A DNA stretch of 24,881 bases from SZUA-426 sp041666155 (GTDB taxonomy: Bacteria; Spirochaetota; Spirochaetia; Treponematales; Breznakiellaceae). Shown one piece after another: positions 7,451-15,381 of the stretch. Positions within the stretch are counted from its first letter, which is position 1. Each line of letters begins with the position of its first letter. The stretch spans positions 1-24,881 of the forward strand of contig JBAYHM010000024.1 in assembly GCA_041666155.1 (NCBI GenBank). The letters are read 5' to 3'. A model generated the notes under the pieces. It searched no databases, was not told the DNA's origin, and saw nothing but the letters and a program-made list of their open reading frames with translations. Both the position numbers and the translations under genes were made by a program.

Positions 7451-10400
7451 TTACGCCTCTTTTCCAGATAATATGGGTAGAGTGAATCGTACCGAAGTGC
7501 CTTTATCCAGGCCTTCTGAATACACGTAGAACTTACCGCCGTGCAATTCAACCATTTTTTTTGAGAGCGGTAAGCCGAGTCCGGTTCCTTCGGTTAACCT
7601 GGAATAGGGCGTATCGACGCGGAAAAAACCTTCAAATATTTTATCCATATTTTCAAGCGCTATGCCCACTCCGGTATCCCAAACTGTCACTTCAATTTCA
7701 GAATCTTGCTTGCTCGCTTTCATTCCTATTTTGCCTCCATCCGGCGTGAACTTCACCGCGTTTGAAAGCAAATTATAAATGACTTCTTTTATCTTAAGCT
7801 CGTCCGCTTCTATAACCGGCAGATCCTCCGCTATTTCAAGCTGAATTTGAATATTCTTTTTGCCGGCCAAATCCTCTACCAATAGGACGATCTCGTTCAA
7901 AATTGTTTTAATCGGCACATTTGTTAAAGCTAATTTCATTTTCCCGGATTCTACCTTCGCCATATCAAGTATTTGATTTATTAGCAGAAGGAGGTGTTTC
8001 CCGCTTGTTAAAACATTATTTACGTATTTCTTTTGTTTGTCGTTCAGAGCTCCGAAGGTTTCGTCGTACAATACTTCGGAAAATCCGTTGATTGAGTTGA
8101 GCGGAGTTCTGAGTTCATGCGACATGTTGGCAAGGAATTCCGATTTTACTTTCGCGACGCGTTTTAATTCGGCGGTTAAATTTTCCAAATCTTGATGAGC
8201 TGTTTCCAAGCCGTATTCAATTTCCTTACGCTCGGTGATGTCTTCAATGGCCAATAGGATGATCCGCTCTTTTCCGGATGCTCTTTGAATTTGGCGCGCG
8301 TTCAGCAGCATGATGCGGCGTCCGATATTGGTGAAATCGTGTTCGACTTCATAATTGTCGAAAGAAGCTTCTTGAGGAAGAATTGTTTCCAGTAATTCTC
8401 GGAGTCTGGGGATGTTCCACTGTTTATTTCCCAAATCAAAAATAAGCTGTCCGACGGTATCTTCCGGGTTGACCTTAAAGACATCGTAGAAAGAACGGCT
8501 GACAGTAACCACGCGCAGGTTTTGGTCTAAAGAAATCAAAGGTTCGCGTACGGTATTGATTATGCTTTCCGCAAACTCACTCGCTTCATCAGCGGTCTTT
8601 TTGATGATTTCCAATTCTTTGCGAGTTTTTTCAAGTCCGTTCTCAATTTCTTTCCGTGCAGTGATATCTCGGGCGATTGTTGATGCGCTTATGATAGTAC
8701 CTGCTGAATTTTTTACCGGCGATCGAGTTAACGAAACATCGATAATTTGCCCGTCTTTTCTCCTGCGCTTTGTTTCAAAATGTTTAATGCCCACTCCCCG
8801 GACTATTTTAGCGATACCGATTTTATTTATGTCGGGATCTCCGGGCGGCATTATAACATCCGTCGTCTTTCCTATAATTTCTTCGGCGGTATACCCATAG
8901 GTTGTTTCAGCGCCTTTGTTCCAGCTTATTATTTTCCCATCCAAATCCTCAACGATAATCGCGTCATCGGCGGATTCGACGATAGCCGCCAATCTGCTGT
9001 GCGCTTCTTCCAATTCTCTGCGAATGGTTATGTCTTCTATTGCTAAAAGGATAATGCGCTCTTTCCCCGACGCCCTTTGAATTTGACGCGCGTTCAGAAG
9101 CATGATGCGTTTCCCGATATTGGCAAAATCGTGTTCAACTTCATAGTTCTCAAAAGAGGCTTTCTGAGGAAGAATTGTTTCCAGGAGTTCCCGCAGTTTT
9201 GGAATGTCCCACTGCTTATTTCCTAGATCGTAAATCAGCTGGCCAACGGTCTCTTCCGGATTAACTTTAAAAACTTCATAAAAGGATCTGCTCACGGATA
9301 CTACCCGCAAATCCTGATCCAACGCAATTAACGATTCACGAACGGTATTGATGATGCTCTCTGAGTATTCGCGGGCCGCGTCTTCGGATATCTTTGTCGT
9401 TTCAAGTTCTTTACGGGCTTTTTCCAAACCGTTCTCAATTTCTCTGCGCTCGGTGATATCTTCTATCGCCAGGAGAATGATGCGCTCTTTTCCCGACACC
9501 CGCTGAATTTGCCGTGCGTTTAAAAGCATGATCCGTCTGCCGATTGTCGTAAAATCGTGTTCAACCTCATAGTTGTCGAACGACGCTTTTCGGGGAAGGA
9601 TGGTTTCAAGCAATTCGCGCAGCTGAGGAATATCCCACTGTTTATTTCCCAGGTCGTAAATAAGCTGTCCGACGGTCTCTTCCGGGTTCACCTTGAAAAC
9701 TTCATAGAAGGAACGGCTGACCGTGACGACTCGGAGATCCTGGTCCAGAACGATCAAGGGTTCACGAATTGTGTCGATGACGCTTTCGGCGTATTCGCGT
9801 GATTCGCGGGCCTCGCGGGCTTCATCCTTGGTGATCTGCACCGTGTGCTGAGCGTCTTTTCTTTGTTCAACTTCCAGAGTAAGGGAAGCGGTTCTAGTCT
9901 GAACTTTCTCCTCAAGTATTGTATTGAGGTTGAGTAATTTCGCTTCTGAATCGGCAAGCCGCACGTTGAGTTGAAGGATGCTGTCGTACGTTGAAATCAA
10001 ATATCGCAGGATACGGGAACGGTTGGAATGAATGCGATATTTCTTGCCTGAGAAAATCACTTCGGGATCACCACCTTCGCCGGCGGCATCCGATTGTTCA
10101 TCGCTTGTAAGGAGCGCCTCAACCTTTTTTAGAAGGCGCTCTTTATCGTACGGCTTGGTGATGAACGCGTCCGCTCCGGATTCCAGTCCCGCGATTACTT
10201 GCCCCTCATCCGCAAGGCTCGTTAAAAGAAGAATGGGAATGTTTTTAAGTTTTTCATCAATTCGTATCGCTTGGCATAGTTGGTAGCCGTTCATTTCCGG
10301 CATGATGACATCGCTGATCACAAGATTCGGTACATTGAATTTGAGATATTCGACGGCAGCCAGTCCGTTCGCGGAAGCGTTTACTTGATATCCGGCGTCT

Positions 10401-10468
10401 TCAAGCACGTTCTCCAGCAATAGCGATTGAGTCGGACTGTCTTCTACAATCAGGATGTGTTTATCCAT
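7451..10468 (-). CDS. large receiver-PAS4-histidine kinase with triplicated PAS domain
   Basis: A 1005-residue soluble kinase. In order: receiver (1-120; D53 in LVISDVIMP, K105 in ITKP); coiled coil (about 165-222); PAS-A1 (226-356); PAS-A2 (368-488); a different PAS-B (489-608, with the IIVEDLDGKIISWN and GYTAEEIIGK signatures); PAS-A3 (633-757); HisKA with H784 in NMSHELRTPLNSI; and HATPase with N-box NLLSNAVKFTP (899-909), G1 DTGVGI (931-936) and G2 GTGLGL (961-966). The three PAS-A copies are about 85-90% identical to each other by eye and each contains MLLNARQIQR. They resemble PAS domains linked to CheB/CheR-type signalling proteins. No transmembrane helix is visible, so it senses cytosolic signals or the state of other Che proteins. 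Its start overlaps the HD-GYP gene by 8 bases. Confidence 0.95.
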   Translation of the reverse strand: MDKHILIVEDSPTQSLLLENVLEDAGYQVNASANGLAAVEYLKFNVPNLVISDVIMPEMNGYQLCQAIRIDEKLKNIPILLLTSLADEGQVIAGLESGADAFITKPYDKERLLKKVEALLTSDEQSDAAGEGGDPEVIFSGKKYRIHSNRSRILRYLISTYDSILQLNVRLADSEAKLLNLNTILEEKVQTRTASLTLEVEQRKDAQHTVQITKDEAREARESREYAESVIDTIREPLIVLDQDLRVVTVSRSFYEVFKVNPEETVGQLIYDLGNKQWDIPQLRELLETILPRKASFDNYEVEHDFTTIGRRIMLLNARQIQRVSGKERIILLAIEDITERREIENGLEKARKELETTKISEDAAREYSESIINTVRESLIALDQDLRVVSVSRSFYEVFKVNPEETVGQLIYDLGNKQWDIPKLRELLETILPQKASFENYEVEHDFANIGKRIMLLNARQIQRASGKERIILLAIEDITIRRELEEAHSRLAAIVESADDAIIVEDLDGKIISWNKGAETTYGYTAEEIIGKTTDVIMPPGDPDINKIGIAKIVRGVGIKHFETKRRRKDGQIIDVSLTRSPVKNSAGTIISASTIARDITARKEIENGLEKTRKELEIIKKTADEASEFAESIINTVREPLISLDQNLRVVTVSRSFYDVFKVNPEDTVGQLIFDLGNKQWNIPRLRELLETILPQEASFDNYEVEHDFTNIGRRIMLLNARQIQRASGKERIILLAIEDITERKEIEYGLETAHQDLENLTAELKRVAKVKSEFLANMSHELRTPLNSINGFSEVLYDETFGALNDKQKKYVNNVLTSGKHLLLLINQILDMAKVESGKMKLALTNVPIKTILNEIVLLVEDLAGKKNIQIQLEIAEDLPVIEADELKIKEVIYNLLSNAVKFTPDGGKIGMKASKQDSEIEVTVWDTGVGIALENMDKIFEGFFRVDTPYSRLTEGTGLGLPLSKKMVELHGGKFYVYSEGLDKGTSVRFTLPILSGKEA
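8198..8572 (-). repeat. PAS-A repeat copy 3 inside the large kinase gene
   Basis: Encodes residues 633-757, separated from copy 2 by the divergent PAS-B domain. About 17 substitutions separate it from copy 1 over about 124 positions. The preceding linker (ARKEIENGLEKTRKELE) is also copied from the helix that follows copy 1 (RREIENGLEKARKELE), which suggests the duplicated unit was PAS plus linker. Confidence 0.9.
8999..9367 (-). repeat. PAS-A repeat copy 2 inside the large kinase gene
   Basis: Encodes residues 368-490. About 14 substitutions separate it from copy 1 over the first 115 positions, nearly all conservative. The DNA differs at many third codon positions, so this is an old duplication. 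It is followed directly by a different PAS domain. Confidence 0.9.
9401..9793 (-). repeat. PAS-A repeat copy 1 inside the large kinase gene
   Basis: Encodes residues 226-356. It starts at YAESVIDTIREPLIVLDQ and runs to the helix after AIEDITERREIENGLEK. Copies 2 and 3 repeat the whole domain plus its linker helix. Confidence 0.9.
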
Positions 10469-11576
10469 GAGGAGCCTCCTTGGCTATCTGCTCGAAGATC
10501 ACTTCAATACGCAGTCCGTTCGATGAAAATGCTTCGAGCACTCGCGGATCAAAATGGGTAGGACGGGTTCGTCCGTCGCCTTCGGAAATGATCCGCATGG
10601 CCACGTCATGGGTAAAGGCGGGCTTGTAACTGCGCTCAGTTCGGAGCGCGTCGTACTGGTCGACGATGGTGGTAATGCGGGCGGCAAGGGGGATGTCCTC
10701 ACCTTTGAGCGCGGATGGATAGCCGCTTCCGTCCCAGCGTTCATGATGGGAATGGGCGATCTGTTCCGCCATGATCAAATAGGGGGAGGTCGATCCGCTC
10801 AAGATGCGGGCGCCCGTTTCGGGATGCGTTTTCATTATTTTCCATTCCTCTTCGTTCAGGGCGCCGGTTTTCAGCATGACGTTATCCGGTATTCCTACTT
10901 TCCCGATGTCGTGCATCATGGCGGCATGGAAGATCGCCTCCGTGAAATCCTTGTCCATACCGAGGAGTGCGGCAAGTTCCTGCGCAAGGAACCCGATGCG
11001 CTTGATGTGCGTCCCGGTATCCGCGTCTTTGAATTCCGAAACAACCGCCAGTCGGTATATGGTGTCAATATACCCCTGCGTCACCTGGATGTTCGCCGTT
11101 TTTAATTTTTCCAGCGCATTGTGGATATCTTCGGTCCTTCGCTTTACTTGTATTTCCAAAATAGACGCGTGGTTTTGAAGGAAATCATGGTATTCCTTAA
11201 TTTTCAGGTTGTTGGAAACTCTGAGGGAAAACTCTTCTCCGTCCACGGGTTTAGAGAGAAAATCATTAGCCCCGGCAGCAAAGCCGCGGAGTCGATCATC
11301 GCGGGTCTGCATCCCCGTGAGCATCACTATCGGAATGTGCTGCGTCCGCGGATTTGATTTCAATTCGCGCGTGGCGTCAAAGCCGTTTTTTTCCGGCATG
11401 TTTCCGTCCATTACGATGAGGTCCGGCATGCTCCGGATTGTCGTTTCAACCGCTTCATTTCCATTGACCGCGGTGATCGTGAGATACCCGTAGCTTTCGC
11501 AAAGCATTTTCAGCAGCGCGGTAATCCCTTCATCATCGTCGGCGATCAGTATTGTCTTTTTAGTTTTTGTCACCAT
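10461..11576 (-). CDS. receiver-HD-GYP cyclic-di-GMP phosphodiesterase
   Basis: A 371-residue soluble regulator predicted to hydrolyse c-di-GMP. Receiver about 8-125: D57 in LIVMDGNMP, T87, K109 in LSKP. A helical linker (130-170) joins it to a complete HD-GYP domain. H190 lies in DTGTHIKRIG; H222/D223 are the HD pair in MMHDIGKVGIPD; H251 lies in KTHPETGARIL; H277/H278 lie in HHERWDGSGYP; the GYP signature is at 285-287; and D306 lies in IVDQYDALRTERSY. All metal-binding residues expected of an active enzyme are therefore present, unlike in the paralogue at the operon's end. The ATG at 11576 lies three bases after the CheB stop, and the gene's own stop overlaps the next start by 8 bases. It is the most obvious c-di-GMP output of this chemosensory operon. 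Confidence 0.96.
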   Translation of the reverse strand: MVTKTKKTILIADDDEGITALLKMLCESYGYLTITAVNGNEAVETTIRSMPDLIVMDGNMPEKNGFDATRELKSNPRTQHIPIVMLTGMQTRDDRLRGFAAGANDFLSKPVDGEEFSLRVSNNLKIKEYHDFLQNHASILEIQVKRRTEDIHNALEKLKTANIQVTQGYIDTIYRLAVVSEFKDADTGTHIKRIGFLAQELAALLGMDKDFTEAIFHAAMMHDIGKVGIPDNVMLKTGALNEEEWKIMKTHPETGARILSGSTSPYLIMAEQIAHSHHERWDGSGYPSALKGEDIPLAARITTIVDQYDALRTERSYKPAFTHDVAMRIISEGDGRTRPTHFDPRVLEAFSSNGLRIEVIFEQIAKEAPHG

Positions 11577-11579
11577 TAT

Positions 11580-12629
11580 TTACTCCATCTCCCCAATCCG
11601 GCCGTTAAGCATCTCCGTGATTTTGGCGGGCGGGAGAACGTACTGCGCCGCTCCGAGCTTATCAGTCTCCGCGGGCATGCCGGTGACCACCGAAGACTTC
11701 TTATCCTGAACGATGGTGAGCGCCCCGTTATTTCTCATCTCCAGAAGTTCCGCAGCGCCGTCTTTGCCCATCCCGGTGAGCAGAATCCCTATCGCCGATC
11801 GATCGAAATTCGCGGCCACCGACCGGAAAAGAACCGATATTGCCGGACGCATTCCGTTTTCAGCGGCATTCCGCGTCAAGTGAATACAGGCAGGCTTAAG
11901 CGCTTCCATATGAAAGCCGTCCGGAGCCAGATATACGTGACCAGGCCGGAGTTTTATTTTCTCCGACGCGATTTCCACAGAAACTCCTGAACTTGACTTG
12001 AGCCAGCCGACCATGCCGGGTAGGAATCCCGGAGCGATGTGTTGGACAATCAGGATAGGCGCCGAGAAATTTTTTTTCAGTCCGGACAAGATTTCGCAAA
12101 GGACCGGCGGCCCTCCCGTAGAAGCGCCGATCGCGACGATTTGGATCGTATCCTCTCGCGTTGAAAATGCTTCCTTGGTTTTCGCGTGCAAGTGGTGGGC
12201 GCGGTTCATCGGTTCCCAGCGGTGGACTACTTTTACCTCGGAAGCCATTTTTACGGTCTGCACTATCGCGCGTGACTGGACATCGAACAGCGGATGCGTA
12301 GGGCCTTGCGGTTTCGCGCAGACAGCGATCGCGCCCGCCTGCAGTGCGCGGAATGCCTCCCCTGTTTCTTTCGGGTCCACATTGGTGCTGACGATCACCG
12401 TCGGTATCGGGTTGGTCGACATGATCTTGGCTATCGCTTCGACTCCATCCATCACCGGCATATAGATGTCCATCGTTATGACGTCGGGATGTGTATTCAA
12501 GGCCATTTCTATCGCCTGATATCCGTCTTTGGCGGTCGCGACGATCTTGATCTTCGGATCCGATTCCAGGATGAATGTCAGGAGGTCTGTTACTACAGGT
12601 GAATCATCGACAATCATTACGCGGATCAT
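11580..12629 (-). CDS. cheB: chemotaxis response regulator protein-glutamate methylesterase CheB
   Basis: A 349-residue adaptation enzyme that removes methyl groups from, and deamidates, chemoreceptor glutamates and glutamines. The receiver (1-120) has D9/D10, phosphoacceptor D54 in VITMDIYMP and K106 in CAKP. After a linker, the methylesterase domain (162-345) carries the full catalytic triad: S170 in GASTGGP, H197 in VQHIAPGF, D290 in TGMGKDG. The substrate-binding stretch RPAISVLFRS is at 261-270. It pairs with the CheR of the same operon to reset the MCP. The gene begins 14 bases after the cheA stop. No CheD gene is present nearby. Confidence 0.97.
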   Translation of the reverse strand: MIRVMIVDDSPVVTDLLTFILESDPKIKIVATAKDGYQAIEMALNTHPDVITMDIYMPVMDGVEAIAKIMSTNPIPTVIVSTNVDPKETGEAFRALQAGAIAVCAKPQGPTHPLFDVQSRAIVQTVKMASEVKVVHRWEPMNRAHHLHAKTKEAFSTREDTIQIVAIGASTGGPPVLCEILSGLKKNFSAPILIVQHIAPGFLPGMVGWLKSSSGVSVEIASEKIKLRPGHVYLAPDGFHMEALKPACIHLTRNAAENGMRPAISVLFRSVAANFDRSAIGILLTGMGKDGAAELLEMRNNGALTIVQDKKSSVVTGMPAETDKLGAAQYVLPPAKITEMLNGRIGEME

Positions 12630-12643
12630 ACCTAACCCCGATA

Positions 12644-14860
12644 TCAGAGCAGCCGTTTGACGGCATCCAGCAGATTGCTCTGATCAAAGCGCGACTTTGC
12701 GATATAAGCGTTAGCTCCCGCTTCAATGCCCTTTTCCCGGTCTTCCTGAGAACCAAGGGATGAGACGAGTACGATGGGAAGGTCCGCCGTCTTGGTTAGA
12801 CCGCGAACTTTTTCACAGAGAACGAAACCGTTCATTCGCGGCATCTCGATATCGGACACCAGGAGATCAAACTTCTCAACGCGCAAGGACGCGTAAGCTT
12901 CAGCGCCGTCGACGGCGGTTTGTACTTGGTAGCCGGCGGATTCAAGCAGGCTTTTCAAAAGCATTCGGGATGTTGCCGAATCATCCGCGACGAGTATTTT
13001 TCGGTTTGTCTCTTCACTTGTGACGTTGATATCCGTCACCGGAGCCGGCCCCGGCGTGAGCGGGACTGATTTGCTCAAATCGTATGGGTTTAAAATCGGT
13101 ACCACCTCCCCGGTGACTAGGACGGTCGCGCCGATCAGATTGCGTACGCGAATAAGCTGGCCGCCTAATTTCTTCGCGAGCACTTCCTGCTCTCCCAGCA
13201 CCGCGTCGATCCGGTAAGCGATCCGCGTCCCTGAGACGAAAAGTACGATCGCCAAAAATCTCTCGGTGTCGCGCTTTTCCCGCGGGACCGCTTTCAAGCC
13301 CAGAACGTCGCCGAGGTTGACCAATGAAACGGCACGGCCCGAAAGCGGAATGCTTTCCCGCGTCTCAATGAATACGACCGAAGATTCTTCCACGTTCAAA
13401 ACCTGATCGATATTCACGGTCGGGATAACGAACAAATGGTCCCGGCTTTTTACCAGGACGCCTCGGAACGTAGCGAGAGAAAGAGGGATCCGAATACGAA
13501 AAACCGTGCCCTTCCCTTGGGTTGTTTCAACGGATAGCGCTCCGCCTACTGTTTCAATGTTTTCGCGCGCGATGGCCAGCCCGAGTCCCCTTCCGGAGAT
13601 AGCCGTGATCAACGGACTCGTGGAGAGTTCAGAAAGGAAGATAAGCTCCAGCGCATCCCGGTCATTCAAAGCCTCCGCTTCCACGTCAGTGAGGAATCCT
13701 TTCGCGACGGCCGCGGCTCTGACCTGGGTAAGGTCGACCCCCGCGCCATCGTCGGCCACCGTAAGTTCGATCGTATCGTTATCCGCTCGTTCGATATGAA
13801 GAGAAATGGTACCCGCGCGCGGTTTCCCGTGTTTTTCCCGTTCGCCGATCTTTTCTATGCCGTGGCTGATGCTGTTTCGCACGATATGGATGAGGGGATC
13901 TTTAATTTTCTCCAACACTCTTTTATCTATCTGGACGTCGTCTCCCTGAACCGCCCAAAGCACTTCTTTCCCTTCCTCAACGGCGAGATCTCGGATCATC
14001 CGCGGGAAAGATTCCAGAAGAACGGAGAAGGGAAGAATGAGGGCCGTCTTGATCTCCGCCAGCAGGGAATCAACACGCTCACCCGTGTGAAGGTTATCCA
14101 GGACCGCCTCGGTGCTCATTACTTCAAGCTTCTGCCGAACCGAAATTCCATACGCCATGTAGCTGTCCAAAAAGTCGACAACCTTGGTCATCGGGGCGTT
14201 ATTCGCGGATTGATCCCGCATTTTTCTAATCGTGGGGCTGATCTTGATCCATGACTTATGCCATCCCCCCTGAAGCGTCTGAAGCTCGTTGAGTTCGGAC
14301 GCGTGTCTGGCCATGGACTGCTTAACGGATAGCATTTCCTCCGCCTGCAGATAAATCGAGCCAAGCCGTTTGGCCGAGATCCTGACGGTATCCGGCATGG
14401 TGACCGTAGTTTTGCGGGAAGGGACGCCGGCGCTCCGCGGCGCGTCATCTATGACGCTTTCGGTCTCCGCTTGGCTTTTGAGGAGCTTCAGCAACGCTCC
14501 GAGTTCCGTCTCGGATACCGGAACGGTCCCGTTCGTCATCTCTCCGATCAGATCCATCGCTTTATACAATGAATCGAATATCTTTCGCTCGGGCCGCCGA
14601 TTTCCCTTCTTCAGGGTTGAGAAAATACTTTCAACCGTTTGGCAAAGTCGTTCGATCCCACCGATGTCCACCGCCCGGGCTGCTCCTTTCAAGCTGTGCG
14701 CCTCTCGGAAAATAATTTCAATGATGGCGGAATCGCGTTCCTTTCCCGATTCTCCTTTTTCCAATTCCAAAAGGCCGGCTAATATCGCCGCGCGGTGTTC
14801 TTCGGCTTCCGCTTTGAAGGTTTCCCGCAATCTGGTCAGGAATTCGCTTTCTCTGCTCAT
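12644..14860 (-). CDS. cheA: hybrid chemotaxis histidine kinase CheA with C-terminal receiver
   Basis: The 738-residue central kinase of the array. Hpt domain 1-130 with phosphorylated H55 in FREAHSLKGAARA; a short linker where a P2 CheY/CheB-binding domain would sit, which appears to be absent; a dimerisation/helical region (about 158-300); ATPase with N-box HIVRNSISHGIE (325-336), G1 DDGAGV (370-375) and G2 GRGLGL (423-428); a CheW-like regulatory domain (463-595); and a receiver (620-738) with D670 in LLVSDIEMP and K722. Because the receiver is fused to the kinase, it may act as a phosphate sink or first relay step, as in CheA hybrids of pili- or development-type systems. Its ATG overlaps the cheW stop (ATGA) and it is followed 14 bases later by cheB. 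Confidence 0.97.
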   Translation of the reverse strand: MSRESEFLTRLRETFKAEAEEHRAAILAGLLELEKGESGKERDSAIIEIIFREAHSLKGAARAVDIGGIERLCQTVESIFSTLKKGNRRPERKIFDSLYKAMDLIGEMTNGTVPVSETELGALLKLLKSQAETESVIDDAPRSAGVPSRKTTVTMPDTVRISAKRLGSIYLQAEEMLSVKQSMARHASELNELQTLQGGWHKSWIKISPTIRKMRDQSANNAPMTKVVDFLDSYMAYGISVRQKLEVMSTEAVLDNLHTGERVDSLLAEIKTALILPFSVLLESFPRMIRDLAVEEGKEVLWAVQGDDVQIDKRVLEKIKDPLIHIVRNSISHGIEKIGEREKHGKPRAGTISLHIERADNDTIELTVADDGAGVDLTQVRAAAVAKGFLTDVEAEALNDRDALELIFLSELSTSPLITAISGRGLGLAIARENIETVGGALSVETTQGKGTVFRIRIPLSLATFRGVLVKSRDHLFVIPTVNIDQVLNVEESSVVFIETRESIPLSGRAVSLVNLGDVLGLKAVPREKRDTERFLAIVLFVSGTRIAYRIDAVLGEQEVLAKKLGGQLIRVRNLIGATVLVTGEVVPILNPYDLSKSVPLTPGPAPVTDINVTSEETNRKILVADDSATSRMLLKSLLESAGYQVQTAVDGAEAYASLRVEKFDLLVSDIEMPRMNGFVLCEKVRGLTKTADLPIVLVSSLGSQEDREKGIEAGANAYIAKSRFDQSNLLDAVKRLL

Positions 14861-15381
14861 ACCGTGCTCCTGACGGTTTCATTGACCAGCAGCTTTTTGT
14901 CCGCCAGGAATTTCTCCGCGTCCAGAAGAACCAAACCTTCCGCAGTAACGCCCTTCAGATACTCTGAACGTATATCCGTCAAAGTCGGCAGCGACACTTG
15001 AAGGCCGGATAGCGGAATAGTCGACATCCCCAGAATTTCGTCAACCAAAAGACCGAATTCGATGAGCGGCGATTGAAGAATGATCGCGCTGGTGGTAGAC
15101 GTGGAGTCTATATCGGGAAGACCGAATAGTGATTTCAAATCCAGAATTGATACGATCCTGCCGCGCAGATTGATAATCCCCCGTACGAATGAAGGTACGC
15201 AGGGCAATGGCGTCACATGTAATAATGGGGCAACCTCGACGATATGCGCGTATTCGACCGCATACGTTTCCGTACCCAGGAGGAATCGTAGGACCTGAAC
15301 CGTTTCTTCGTTCGTCGGCTCGGGTACGAACGCGAGCTTTTTTGCCCTGTCCCGGAGGATCGCGCGATCACCGTTATGCAT
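14857..15381 (-). CDS. cheW: CheW-like chemotaxis coupling protein
   Basis: A 174-residue adaptor linking receptor to CheA. After a charged N-terminal extension of about 25 residues, the CheW fold begins at VQVLRFLLGTETYAVEY. It carries the hallmark VRGIINLRGRIVSILDL (66-82), where the conserved NLRG lies on the receptor/kinase-binding surface, and GLLVDEILGM further on. It is one of two CheW genes in the operon and is longer at the N-terminus than the other. It overlaps cheR by 8 bases and cheA by 4, so its translation is coupled to both. Confidence 0.95.
   Translation of the reverse strand: MHNGDRAILRDRAKKLAFVPEPTNEETVQVLRFLLGTETYAVEYAHIVEVAPLLHVTPLPCVPSFVRGIINLRGRIVSILDLKSLFGLPDIDSTSTTSAIILQSPLIEFGLLVDEILGMSTIPLSGLQVSLPTLTDIRSEYLKGVTAEGLVLLDAEKFLADKKLLVNETVRSTV

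Noticed and set aside
7450..7551. An N-terminal extension of the CheY-like receiver
   Set aside because: It would lie inside the 3' end of the large kinase, and the ATG at 7449 gives a standard receiver start.
8198..9793. Assembly artefact behind the repeated PAS domains
   Set aside because: The copies differ at many silent and some coding positions and one is separated by another PAS domain, so this is not a collapsed or duplicated read artefact.
10554..11105. A 183-codon plus-strand frame opposite the HD-GYP gene
   Set aside because: The minus-strand frame has all HD-GYP motifs; the plus-strand one has none.
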